Source: Bacteroidota bacterium (GTDB lineage Bacteria > Bacteroidota > Bacteroidia > Chitinophagales > Chitinophagaceae). From it: a stretch of DNA of 6,887 nt. Under the pieces are notes generated by a model that saw nothing but the letters and a program-made list of their open reading frames with translations, was not told the DNA's origin and made no database searches. This document shows, one piece after another, positions 1-6,247 of this stretch (position 1 is the first letter of the stretch; each line of letters opens with the position of its first letter). The DNA lies in contig JAEWWO010000320.1 of NCBI GenBank assembly GCA_023396345.1, positions 1 to 6,887 of the forward strand, written 5' to 3'. The translations under genes were made by a program, and so were the position numbers.

Positions 1-636
1 GGAGTCTATATTTTCCAAAAGAATATTGCGTGCTTCATACATTTTTTCACGGGCAGCGGCATCAGCTAAAAATCTGCAGGAGAACACCTCGGGCTTCTCA
101 TCGTCAAGAGAATTGAGAAGTAGTTCCTGCATAACAGCGTTAAACGTTACGTTTTGCAGCATAGTACAGTAAGAGCTTTGCTGCAACTTGCCAAGAAGTT
201 CTCTGTTGCGTACTGTAAGGTGAAAAGTTTTATGGAATGAATCTGTGGCAGAAAAAGAGAGAATACTGTTTTTTCTTGTATTGAAATTATTGCCTGCAAA
301 CTGCATCAGATAATCGGGATAGAAGGTCATTGTAAACAAGTCTATTGTGTTTACTGTGTTAGAGCAATCTGCTGATTCACTGTGCCGGCATTTGATACAA
401 TTATCTTTAGTGCAATATCTGTTGCCTCTGATACAGAATCTAAGATGAAATTTACGTTCTTCCTGCTGTTCTGAATAGCTGTAGCTCATTTCTCCCTTTT
501 CGGAAACAACATCTTCAGCCAGTAAAGCATAAGTGCATTGGTTAAAGTCAAGCGAACCCGGAACATGTTGCTTTTTACTCAAAAGCATTTCACGTGTGGG
601 GCAGGGAGGTGTATGTAAAGAAAAACTCTTCGTCAT
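1..636 (-). CDS. AraC-family transcriptional regulator, N-terminal part (cut at the window edge)
   Basis: An uninterrupted minus-strand reading frame runs from an ATG at 636-634 to the window edge, giving 212 residues. An in-frame TAA lies just upstream (654-652), so this ATG is the first possible one. The last visible residues (about 197-212, with the pattern KMYEARNILLENID) match the first helix of the AraC/XylS DNA-binding domain as seen in PchR-like regulators of Bacteroidota; the two helix-turn-helix motifs themselves lie outside the window. Residues 1-190 would be the sensing domain. It holds a cysteine cluster, Cys68, Cys75, Cys80, Cys83 and Cys91 (spacing C-x6-C-x4-C-x2-C-x7-C), with a nearby His85. 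No signal peptide or membrane segment is visible, so it should be a cytoplasmic regulator. It lies 56 bases behind lpxC/fabZ on the same strand, separated by a likely terminator. The target genes and ligand cannot be told from the sequence. The family call rests on the end of the fragment and overall feel, without a search. Confidence 0.75.
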   Translation of the reverse strand, partial: MTKSFSLHTPPCPTREMLLSKKQHVPGSLDFNQCTYALLAEDVVSEKGEMSYSYSEQQEERKFHLRFCIRGNRYCTKDNCIKCRHSESADCSNTVNTIDLFTMTFYPDYLMQFAGNNFNTRKNSILSFSATDSFHKTFHLTVRNRELLGKLQQSSYCTMLQNVTFNAVMQELLLNSLDDEKPEVFSCRFLADAAAREKMYEARNILLENIDS

Positions 637-653
637 CAGCAGGCAAAAATCTT

Positions 654-702
654 AAAAAAAAGATAGTTTTAGCTTTTGAAATGTATAAATTACTATCTTT
701 TT
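654..702 (-). terminator. Intrinsic terminator of the lpxD-lpxC/fabZ unit, overlapping the lpxC/fabZ stop codon
   Basis: A perfect 11-base inverted repeat pairs 692-702 (ACTATCTTTTT) with 657-667 (AAAAAGATAGT) around a 24-base loop. Read on the minus strand, the second arm runs straight into an eight-base T-run (661-654). The TAG stop of lpxC/fabZ (695-693) lies inside the first arm. The stem is AT-rich (only two G-C pairs), so it is weaker than a textbook terminator. The A-rich and T-rich flanks are common in low-GC terminators. It would separate lpxC/fabZ from the AraC-type gene, whose ATG is only 17 bases further on. Confidence 0.55.
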
Positions 703-2093
703 ACAATTTGTGCTACTAAGTCGGCTTCCGTAGCAATTTTGCCGTTTACATAAGCAGTTCCGTGCATTTCGCAAATACCGCGTCTGATAGGAGAAATCAA
801 TTCCATTTTCAAAATTAGTGTATCTCCGGGCTTAACCATTGTTTTAAATTTGCAATTATCAATTTTTAAGAAATAGGTATCATAGTCTCCGTCGGGACTG
901 GCATTAATGCAAAGAATACCTCCTGTTTGAGCCAGAGCTTCAATTTGCAAAACGCCCGGCATTACGGGATTTCCCGGAAAGTGTCCCTGAAAATACTCTT
1001 CGTTCATGGTGACATTTTTAATACCGATGATATGTGTATCAGACATTTCAATTACCTTATCTATCATAAGAAAAGGATAGCGGTGTGGCAAAGTTTTCTG
1101 AATTTGTTCAACATTGTAAACCGGCTGTTGCATAGGATTGTAAACCGGAACGTCTTTTACGTGCCTTTTCTTTTTGATATATTCTTTTATTTTCTTAGCA
1201 AATGCCACGTTGGAGCTGTGTCCGGGACGGTGTGCAAGAATACGCGCTTTAACAGGGTATCCAACCAGTGCAAGGTCGCCGATCATATCGAGCAGCTTAT
1301 GTCTGGCGGGCTCATCAGGAAATCTAAGTTCCAGATTGTTGAGATATCCTTCGCTTTTAACCTCTACATCTTTTTTATTAAAGAATTTAGACAGGCGTTC
1401 GATCTCTTCCGGCGAAACGGGTTTGTCTACTACCACAATAGCATTGTTGAAGTCTCCGCCTTTTACAAGATTATGTTCAATGAGCATTTCCAGTTCGTGC
1501 AGGAATACAAATGTGCGGCAGGAGGCAATTTCTTTTTTAAAATCGCTCATTTTTCTTAACTGAGCAAACTGAGTTCCCAGCACCGAGCTGTTAAAATCAA
1601 TAAGAGCTGTTATGCTGTATTGTTGGCCGGGCATGGCAACCATTTCTACACGCTTTTCTTTATCTTCAAAGAAAATATTTTCGTCAATCTCGTACCATGT
1701 TTTAGCTGCATCCTGTTCTATTACTTCGGCTTCTTCAATCAATTCTACAAATGGCATGGCGCTTCCATCCATAATCGGTACTTCAGGAGCATTAATTTCT
1801 ATCAATATATTATCCACTCCGCAACTTACAATAGCTGCCAATAAATGTTCAATGGTACCTACTTTAGCTTCTCCGTTTTGAAGTGTAGTGCCACGGCTGG
1901 TATCGCTCACGAAATCACAATCAGCTTTTACAGTTGGCTTGTTGGGTAAGTCTACTCTTTGAAACTGAATGCCGAAGCCGGGTTTGGCAGGACGTAATGT
2001 AACATCTACCGATTTGCCGGTATGTAATCCTACACCATTAATTGAAACTGCATTAACAATAGTATGTTGCTTGTCGAAGTTAAATTCACTCAT
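693..2093 (-). CDS. lpxC/fabZ: Bifunctional UDP-3-O-acyl-N-acetylglucosamine deacetylase / 3-hydroxyacyl-ACP dehydratase (LpxC-FabZ fusion)
   Basis: This 466-residue fusion joins two enzymes that share the 3-hydroxyacyl-ACP pool. Residues 1 to about 305 are LpxC, the zinc-dependent deacetylase that commits the cell to lipid A synthesis. The zinc and catalytic residues align with E. coli: Glu82-His83 in the IEHLL motif, His265 and Asp269 in ARHKLLDMIGDL, and His292 in HRPGHS. After a basic linker (about 304-325), residues 326-466 are FabZ, which dehydrates 3-hydroxyacyl-ACP in fatty acid elongation. It has the LPHRYPFLMIDKV entry motif (335-347) and the catalytic pair His371 and Glu385 in GHFPGNPVMPG...EALAQ. 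All key residues of both domains are present. The fusion is a known trait of Bacteroidota and some related phyla. The start gives the expected LpxC N-terminus (VSINGVGLHTGK). It follows lpxD by 62 bases and may also have its own promoter there. Both activities are cytoplasmic. Confidence 0.97.
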   Translation of the reverse strand: MSEFNFDKQHTIVNAVSINGVGLHTGKSVDVTLRPAKPGFGIQFQRVDLPNKPTVKADCDFVSDTSRGTTLQNGEAKVGTIEHLLAAIVSCGVDNILIEINAPEVPIMDGSAMPFVELIEEAEVIEQDAAKTWYEIDENIFFEDKEKRVEMVAMPGQQYSITALIDFNSSVLGTQFAQLRKMSDFKKEIASCRTFVFLHELEMLIEHNLVKGGDFNNAIVVVDKPVSPEEIERLSKFFNKKDVEVKSEGYLNNLELRFPDEPARHKLLDMIGDLALVGYPVKARILAHRPGHSSNVAFAKKIKEYIKKKRHVKDVPVYNPMQQPVYNVEQIQKTLPHRYPFLMIDKVIEMSDTHIIGIKNVTMNEEYFQGHFPGNPVMPGVLQIEALAQTGGILCINASPDGDYDTYFLKIDNCKFKTMVKPGDTLILKMELISPIRRGICEMHGTAYVNGKIATEADLVAQIVKR

Positions 2094-2121
2094 AATAAAC
2101 GCTTTAACGGTTAGTCTTGCG

Positions 2122-2129
2122 CAAAAATA
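2122..2129 (-). promoter_or_regulatory. Possible internal promoter box (TAnnTTTG) for lpxC/fabZ
   Basis: On the minus strand the sequence TATTTTTG is a full match to the Bacteroidota -7 element TAnnTTTG. It ends 28 bases before the lpxC/fabZ ATG, in the 62-base gap after lpxD, which would give a leader of about 24 bases. No clear TTTG element is seen at the expected distance upstream, so this may be a weak or accidental site. Confidence 0.35.
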
Positions 2130-2155
2130 AGCGATTTAAGAGTTTTAAAAAAGCC

Positions 2156-3193
2156 TTACTTCTTTTTGAGTGATTTGATGAGTTTTTCCAGTTCCTGTAT
2201 GCGCTGTTCCAATTCAGGTAATCTGCGGGCAACGGACTGACTTCTTAAAGCCGCGCTGTAATCAAATGCGGGAGAACCAGTTACAGCTTTTTTGTTTTCT
2301 GTGATGGATTTGGTAACACCACTTTGCGCATTTATGCGTACATAATCTGCAATCTGAATGTGACCTACAAGACCAGCCTGTCCGCCAATCATAATATTTC
2401 TCCCCAGTTTAGTGCTTCCGCTAATTCCCGCCTGAGCGGCAACTACAGAGTTTTCTCCTATTTCCACATTGTGAGCTATCTGCACCAGATTATCTATTTT
2501 ACCTCCTTTCTTTATAATCGTAGAACTTATAGTGGCGCGGTCAATCGTAGTGTTGGCGCCTATTTCCACATTATCTTCAATGATTACATTGCCTATTTGA
2601 GGTACCTTTTCGTAAGTGCCGTCCTGCTGCGGAGCAAATCCGAATCCGTCGCTGCCAATAACACATCCTGCATGAATAATACAATGATTGCCTACTTCGC
2701 AGTCAGTATAAATAGTTACATTGGGAAAAATGATAGTATTTTCTCCGACTTTTACATTATTACCTATATATACACCGGGGAAAATTTTGGAGTTGTTGCC
2801 AATTTGTGCACCTTCACTAATGTAGGCGAAAGCACCTATGTACACATTATCTCCCACAGTTGCCGATTCGGCAATGAAAGAATTTTTTTCAATGCCGGTA
2901 TTAAAACTATTTTTATGTTCCTGATAATATTTTAGTAATAACGCAAATGCAGAATAGGCATCTTCCGTTCTTAACAGAGTAGCATTTACAGGCTTTTTTA
3001 ATTCAAAATTATTATTGATGATAATAATAGAAGCATTTGTTTTGTATAAATGCTCCTCATATTTTGGATTGGCAAGAAAGGTTAAATCGCCATTAGCTGC
3101 ATCTTCAATTCTGCTAAATGAGTTTACAGAAGCGGCAGGGTCGCCTTCTATACGGGCATTAATTACTGATGCTATTTGTTCGGCGGTAAACAT
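2156..3193 (-). CDS. lpxD: UDP-3-O-(3-hydroxyacyl)glucosamine N-acyltransferase (LpxD)
   Basis: LpxD transfers the second hydroxyacyl chain from acyl-ACP to the UDP-glucosamine intermediate made by LpxC, so the two neighbouring genes encode consecutive steps of lipid A synthesis. I start it at the ATG at 3193 (345 residues), where the family N-terminus [11 protein letters not shown] begins; a TTG at 3220 would add nine hydrophobic residues not usual for the family. Residues 1 to about 100 form the uridine-binding domain, with the SFSRIEDA and [11 protein letters not shown] blocks. From about 105 to 300 there are many hexapeptide repeats of the left-handed beta-helix, such as IGENSVV and VGDNVYI. 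The catalytic histidine is His241 in VQIAHN, matching His239 of E. coli LpxD. The C-terminus (about 322-345) is a charged helix likely to pack in the trimer. Length is normal. The protein acts in the cytoplasm at the inner membrane. No strong ribosome-binding site is visible, as is usual in this phylum. Confidence 0.96.
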   Translation of the reverse strand: MFTAEQIASVINARIEGDPAASVNSFSRIEDAANGDLTFLANPKYEEHLYKTNASIIIINNNFELKKPVNATLLRTEDAYSAFALLLKYYQEHKNSFNTGIEKNSFIAESATVGDNVYIGAFAYISEGAQIGNNSKIFPGVYIGNNVKVGENTIIFPNVTIYTDCEVGNHCIIHAGCVIGSDGFGFAPQQDGTYEKVPQIGNVIIEDNVEIGANTTIDRATISSTIIKKGGKIDNLVQIAHNVEIGENSVVAAQAGISGSTKLGRNIMIGGQAGLVGHIQIADYVRINAQSGVTKSITENKKAVTGSPAFDYSAALRSQSVARRLPELEQRIQELEKLIKSLKKK

Positions 3194-3250
3194 ACTCAAG
3201 AAATTTACTGCAAGTAACAATTTTTTTATTTATTTTTTTTGATTTTAAAG

Positions 3251-3280
3251 CAAAAGTTCAAAATAAACAGTTATTGCAAA
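3251..3280 (-). promoter_or_regulatory. Candidate lpxD promoter
   Basis: On the minus strand a TTTG (3280-3277) is followed after 18 bases by AACTTTTG (3258-3251), which differs from the Bacteroidota -7 consensus TAnnTTTG only in the first base. The spacing fits the -33/-7 pattern known for this phylum. The predicted transcript start would leave a leader of about 50 bases before the lpxD ATG at 3193. It overlaps the upstream region of the divergent psd promoter. Confidence 0.35.
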
Positions 3281-3289
3281 GGAAATAAG

Positions 3290-3297
3290 TATCTTTG
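3290..3297 (+). promoter_or_regulatory. Candidate -7 promoter element of psd (TAnnTTTG)
   Basis: TATCTTTG is a full match to the Bacteroidota -7 element and ends 54 bases before the psd ATG. A good -33 TTTG is not found at the usual spacing; the nearest candidate is TTATTG at 3271-3276, which is only 13 bases away and so too close. The element is credible from its sequence and position, less so as a full promoter. Confidence 0.4.
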
Positions 3298-3351
3298 CCG
3301 TTTAGTATAATAAGATTTTATTAAGTATTCATTAAAAGACGAGATTGAGTT

Positions 3352-4008
3352 ATGAAAATTCACAGAGAAGGCATCGGTACTATTGTACTTATATTCACTC
3401 TACTGCTGATTTTAAATGCTACTGCATTTTTTTTGATACCTAAAACATTGTGGGTTATAAATATTTTACTTGCAATTTTGTCTTTTGGGTTTTTTGTATT
3501 TATTGTTTCCTTTTTCAGAGTGCCTAAAAGAGCATTGACATTTGGAGAAAATAAAATTATTGCGCCTGCCGACGGTAAAGTAGTGGTAATAGAAGAAACG
3601 GTGGATGAAGAATATTTTAAAGATAAAAGATTGCAGATAAGTATTTTTATGAGTCCTTTAAATGTACACCGCAATATTTATCCCGTATCGGGCAGGGTTG
3701 TATATTCTAAATATCATAAAGGAAAATATCTGGTAGCCTGGGATCCTAAATCTTCTACTGATAATGAGCGCAATAGTGTAGTGCTGAATACGAATAAAGG
3801 AGAATTGCTTGTGAAACAAATAGCCGGAGCTGTGGCCAGACGAATCTGCAACTATGCAGTAATGGATAAGGAAGTAAAACAAAATGATGAACTAGGATTT
3901 ATAAAGTTTGGCAGCCGCGTAGATATTCTCTTACCTGTAGGTACAAAAGTAGAAGTTGAGCTAAACCAAATGGTAAAGAGTGGAGTTAGTGTAATAGCCA
4001 GTTGGTAA
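3352..4008 (+). CDS. psd: Phosphatidylserine decarboxylase, short membrane-anchored form
   Basis: The enzyme converts phosphatidylserine to phosphatidylethanolamine using a pyruvoyl group made by self-cleavage. At 218 residues it belongs to the short Psd form found in Bacteroidota and many other bacteria. Two hydrophobic segments near the N-terminus (about 10-30 and 34-54) should hold it in the inner membrane with the catalytic part in the cytoplasm. Visible motifs are APADG (71-75, Asp74 being the likely self-cleavage base), SPLNVHRN with His106, and FGS (186-188). Cleavage between Gly187 and Ser188 would yield a beta chain and a short alpha chain whose Ser188 becomes the pyruvoyl group. All these residues are intact. 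The gene stands alone on the plus strand, between divergent lpxD and convergent purN. The phosphatidylserine synthase gene (pssA), which often sits beside psd, is not in the window. The ATG at 3352 is preceded by a weak purine-rich stretch (GACGAGATTGAG). Confidence 0.95.
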   Translation: MKIHREGIGTIVLIFTLLLILNATAFFLIPKTLWVINILLAILSFGFFVFIVSFFRVPKRALTFGENKIIAPADGKVVVIEETVDEEYFKDKRLQISIFMSPLNVHRNIYPVSGRVVYSKYHKGKYLVAWDPKSSTDNERNSVVLNTNKGELLVKQIAGAVARRICNYAVMDKEVKQNDELGFIKFGSRVDILLPVGTKVEVELNQMVKSGVSVIASW

Positions 4009-4009
4009 A

Positions 4010-4588
4010 TTATTTATTTTCCGTAATATACTTCTCAATAACAGGCGCAAAATGTTTGTGTTCCAGTGCGTGTATTTTTTGCGCAAGAGTATCAGCAGTG
4101 TCAGTTGCATCTACTTTACACGAAGCCTGAAAAAGATGTTTTCCGTGGTCGTACTGTTCATCTACCAAATGAATGGTAATACCACTTTCCTCTTCTTTAT
4201 TATCAATTACAGCCTGATGAACATGTTGTCCGTACATGCCTTTTCCGCCGTATTTGGGAAGCAGAGCAGGATGAATGTTGATTATTTTATCAGCGTATTT
4301 CTCTATCAGCAAATCGGGAATTTTCCATAAAAAACCTGCAAGAATAAGGTAATCTATATTATGCAATTGCAGTTCGGGCAAATAACCGTCTTCCTTAAAA
4401 AATCTGGTTTTTTCTATCATCAGCAATGGAATATTATTCTCTGCTGCAATATCTTTAACTCCTGCTTTTGGATTATTACAAACAACAAGCGCACATTTTA
4501 TAGAAGGATGATGATTAAAATGTTCAATTATTTTTTTTGCATTACTTCCTGCTCCGGAGGCAAATATGGTCAAATTTGTCTTATTCAT
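4010..4588 (-). CDS. purN: Phosphoribosylglycinamide formyltransferase (GAR transformylase)
   Basis: PurN moves a formyl group from 10-formyltetrahydrofolate to glycinamide ribonucleotide, the third step of purine synthesis, in the cytoplasm. The 192-residue protein has the N-terminal phosphate-binding loop FASGAGSN (9-16), the folate-site strand LILAGFLWKI (81-90), and the catalytic pair Asn104 and His106 in INIHPALLPKYGGKGMYG. The third catalytic residue is probably Asp147 in VDEQYDHG, matching Asp144 of E. coli with a one-residue insertion. The GGKGMYG version of the loop is typical for the Bacteroidota-type PurN. No residue is missing and the length is normal. It reads against psd, with one base between the two stop codons, and away from the ACIII genes, so it is probably transcribed alone from a promoter in 4589-4800. 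No other purine gene is nearby. Confidence 0.95.
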   Translation of the reverse strand: MNKTNLTIFASGAGSNAKKIIEHFNHHPSIKCALVVCNNPKAGVKDIAAENNIPLLMIEKTRFFKEDGYLPELQLHNIDYLILAGFLWKIPDLLIEKYADKIINIHPALLPKYGGKGMYGQHVHQAVIDNKEEESGITIHLVDEQYDHGKHLFQASCKVDATDTADTLAQKIHALEHKHFAPVIEKYITENK

Positions 4589-4937
4589 TATATGAAATAA
4601 TTTTATATGCGATAATTTTCTTTTTAAAAAGATAGATATAAAGCAGATTATAATCCATCAACGTATTAACTACTTGAAAGCTATTTGCTTTTTGTTAAGG
4701 CACAAAGCTTACAAAAAAAAACATAATATACAAAATTTTGATCTGTTATAATTAAATATCAGATGTGCTAAAACGTATGACTGTTAAGCATTTGTGGAGC
4801 TATTTGAAATTAAATTGCATTTAATTTTTTTTTTGTTAAAAAAAGTTTCAAAAAATTTTAAGTTTGTCAATTCTGTGTCATACATTTGTTGCGAATATAG
4901 ACAAATCGCGTTATCAGAATTATTGATTATAGAGAAT
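4589..4937. other. AT-rich non-coding stretch between purN and actA, with divergent promoters
   Basis: This 349-base gap holds no convincing gene. A frame open from a GTG at 4794 joins actA, but it adds 48 residues ahead of a good signal peptide and looks accidental. For purN, the minus strand has TTTG (4734-4731), 19 bases, then TAAGCTTTG (4711-4703), a promoter-like pair with one extra base in the -7 box. Near the actA side there are long A- and T-runs (about 4823-4860) that could bend DNA or act as an upstream promoter element. An imperfect inverted repeat, ATCTG (4741-4745) and CAGAT (4760-4764), with three more inner pairs, could be an operator but has no T-run, so it is not a terminator. 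I see no riboswitch or RNA gene. Confidence 0.6.
4881..4888 (+). promoter_or_regulatory. Candidate -7 promoter element of the ACIII operon (TAnnTTTG)
   Basis: TACATTTG is a full match to the Bacteroidota -7 consensus and ends 49 bases before the actA ATG, implying a leader of roughly 45 bases. A TTTG occurs at 4863-4866, only 14 bases away, which is shorter than usual. T-rich sequence lies at the normal -33 distance (4857-4860, TTTA). Confidence 0.4.
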
Positions 4938-6194
4938 ATGAATAACTATAAAAATACTGCTAAAAAGATTTATTTAGCATTTATTGTACTATTCGCCCTA
5001 AATTTTTCGGTAAATACCTATGCTCAGGATGGAAAGGCACTGTTTCAAACACATTGCGCTGCCTGTCATACTGTGCACAAGGATATGACGGGGCCGGCTT
5101 TAGCAGGAGTTGAAGGCAGATGGGCTGATAATCAGCTCCTTCATGACTGGATTTTGAATAGTGGTAAAGTAATAGCAAGTGGTGATGCTTATGCCAACCA
5201 GATGTTTGAACAGTGGAACAAAGTGCCCATGACAAACTTCGAAGGTGTGTTATCTACAGAAGATATTGATGCTATTCTTGCCTTTATTAAAGAAGAAGAA
5301 GCCAAACCTGTAGGAGGCGCTCAGGCTGCAACTGTTGCTGCTGCTCCTGAACCTGAAACAAATCACACATTATTATATGGTGTGATAACTGTTTTATTGG
5401 CTATCGTTGGATTTGTTCTATTGCTTCTTAACAAAAAACTAAAAGTAATTGCCGACTATAAGGAAGGAGATCCTGCTTATAATATTCCTTTCTACAGAAA
5501 AAAATCATTCATTGCATTTGCAAGCATTCTGTTGTTTATATTAGGTGGTTTTTGGGTGGTGCAGGGAGCTATTAACCTGGGTCAAAAAGACGATTATCAA
5601 CCCGAGCAGCCTATTTTCTTCTCACACCGCGTACACGCAGGTATCAATCAGGTGAACTGTATGTTCTGCCACACCAATACACAGGACGGAAAAACAGCAA
5701 TGGTTCCGTCTGTAAATGTTTGTATGAACTGTCATCTGGCTATTACCGAATATACAGGCGAGCAACTTTATAAACCCAACGGTGATACAGTAAACGGTAC
5801 ATTGGAAATCAGAAAACTGTATGAATATGCCGGCTATACACCGGGACAACCCTGGGATGAGTCTAAAGCTAAACCTATTCCATGGGTAAGAATTCATCAG
5901 TTGCCTGACCATGTTTACTTTAACCACGCACAGCATACCATGGTAGGAAATGTACAGTGTCAAACCTGTCACGGAGAAATTAACCAGATGGACGAAGTAA
6001 AACAGTTTGCTACACTTAACATGGGTTGGTGTATCAACTGTCACAGAACTACCGAAGTTGATTTTGCGGGAAATGCCTATTATAGTATGTACGAAAAATA
6101 CCACGAGCAGTTGAAGAAAGGAGAAATTGACTCTACACAGGGAGTTACAGTGGAAATGATAGGTGGTCTTGAATGTCAGAAATGTCACTACTAA
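4938..6194 (+). CDS. actA: Alternative complex III subunit ActA with fused N-terminal monohaem cytochrome c domain (six haem motifs)
   Basis: This 418-residue protein is the multihaem subunit of ACIII, which oxidises menaquinol and passes electrons to cytochrome c or directly to a terminal oxidase. I start at the ATG at 4938 because it opens a clear signal peptide (basic residues 1-10, hydrophobic 11-25, likely cleavage after Ala29). Residues 30-120 form a class I cytochrome c domain with CAACH (40-44) and a probable axial Met98. An Ala/Pro-rich linker (124-140) leads to membrane segment 1 (145-165), a short basic cytoplasmic loop, and membrane segment 2 (190-211). The periplasmic pentahaem domain has CxxCH motifs at 241-245, 262-266, 341-345, 365-369 and 413-417, the last at the extreme C-terminus. 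The added histidines in FSHRVH (229-233) and FNHAQH (329-333) probably serve as distal haem ligands. From memory, Flavobacteriia have ActA proteins with the same layout, so the fusion appears normal for the phylum. actB follows after 53 bases. Confidence 0.93.
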   Translation: MNNYKNTAKKIYLAFIVLFALNFSVNTYAQDGKALFQTHCAACHTVHKDMTGPALAGVEGRWADNQLLHDWILNSGKVIASGDAYANQMFEQWNKVPMTNFEGVLSTEDIDAILAFIKEEEAKPVGGAQAATVAAAPEPETNHTLLYGVITVLLAIVGFVLLLLNKKLKVIADYKEGDPAYNIPFYRKKSFIAFASILLFILGGFWVVQGAINLGQKDDYQPEQPIFFSHRVHAGINQVNCMFCHTNTQDGKTAMVPSVNVCMNCHLAITEYTGEQLYKPNGDTVNGTLEIRKLYEYAGYTPGQPWDESKAKPIPWVRIHQLPDHVYFNHAQHTMVGNVQCQTCHGEINQMDEVKQFATLNMGWCINCHRTTEVDFAGNAYYSMYEKYHEQLKKGEIDSTQGVTVEMIGGLECQKCHY

Positions 6195-6247
6195 TAATAT
6201 AGACTAAGAAAAAATTAAATTCATCAAAAGATTCAAATTCCGAATAA

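Noticed and set aside
927..1881. Plus-strand open frames inside lpxC/fabZ (such as 927-1559 and 1174-1563)
   Set aside because: They are antisense to a gene with conserved active sites, and their translations lack recognisable domains or motifs.
693..2093. LpxC-FabZ gene fusion as a novelty
   Set aside because: The fusion is well known in Bacteroidota and related phyla; both active sites are intact, so it is expected rather than new.
2324..2935. Plus-strand open frame of 203 codons opposite lpxD
   Set aside because: It is a by-product of the hexapeptide-repeat coding pattern on the other strand; its periodic composition mirrors the LpxD repeats and no family is recognised.
2159..3100. Repeated short sequence units in lpxD as a DNA repeat array
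   Set aside because: The periodicity is at protein level (hexapeptide repeats of the beta-helix), and the DNA units are too diverged to be a tandem DNA repeat.
3194..3220. LpxD start at the TTG at 3220
   Set aside because: The ATG at 3193 gives the usual family N-terminus; the nine extra residues have no match to the family and the codon is rarer as a start.
4794..4937. Longer actA starting at the GTG at 4794
   Set aside because: The added 48 residues read like translated AT-rich intergenic DNA, would bury the signal peptide, and would place the candidate promoter box inside the gene.
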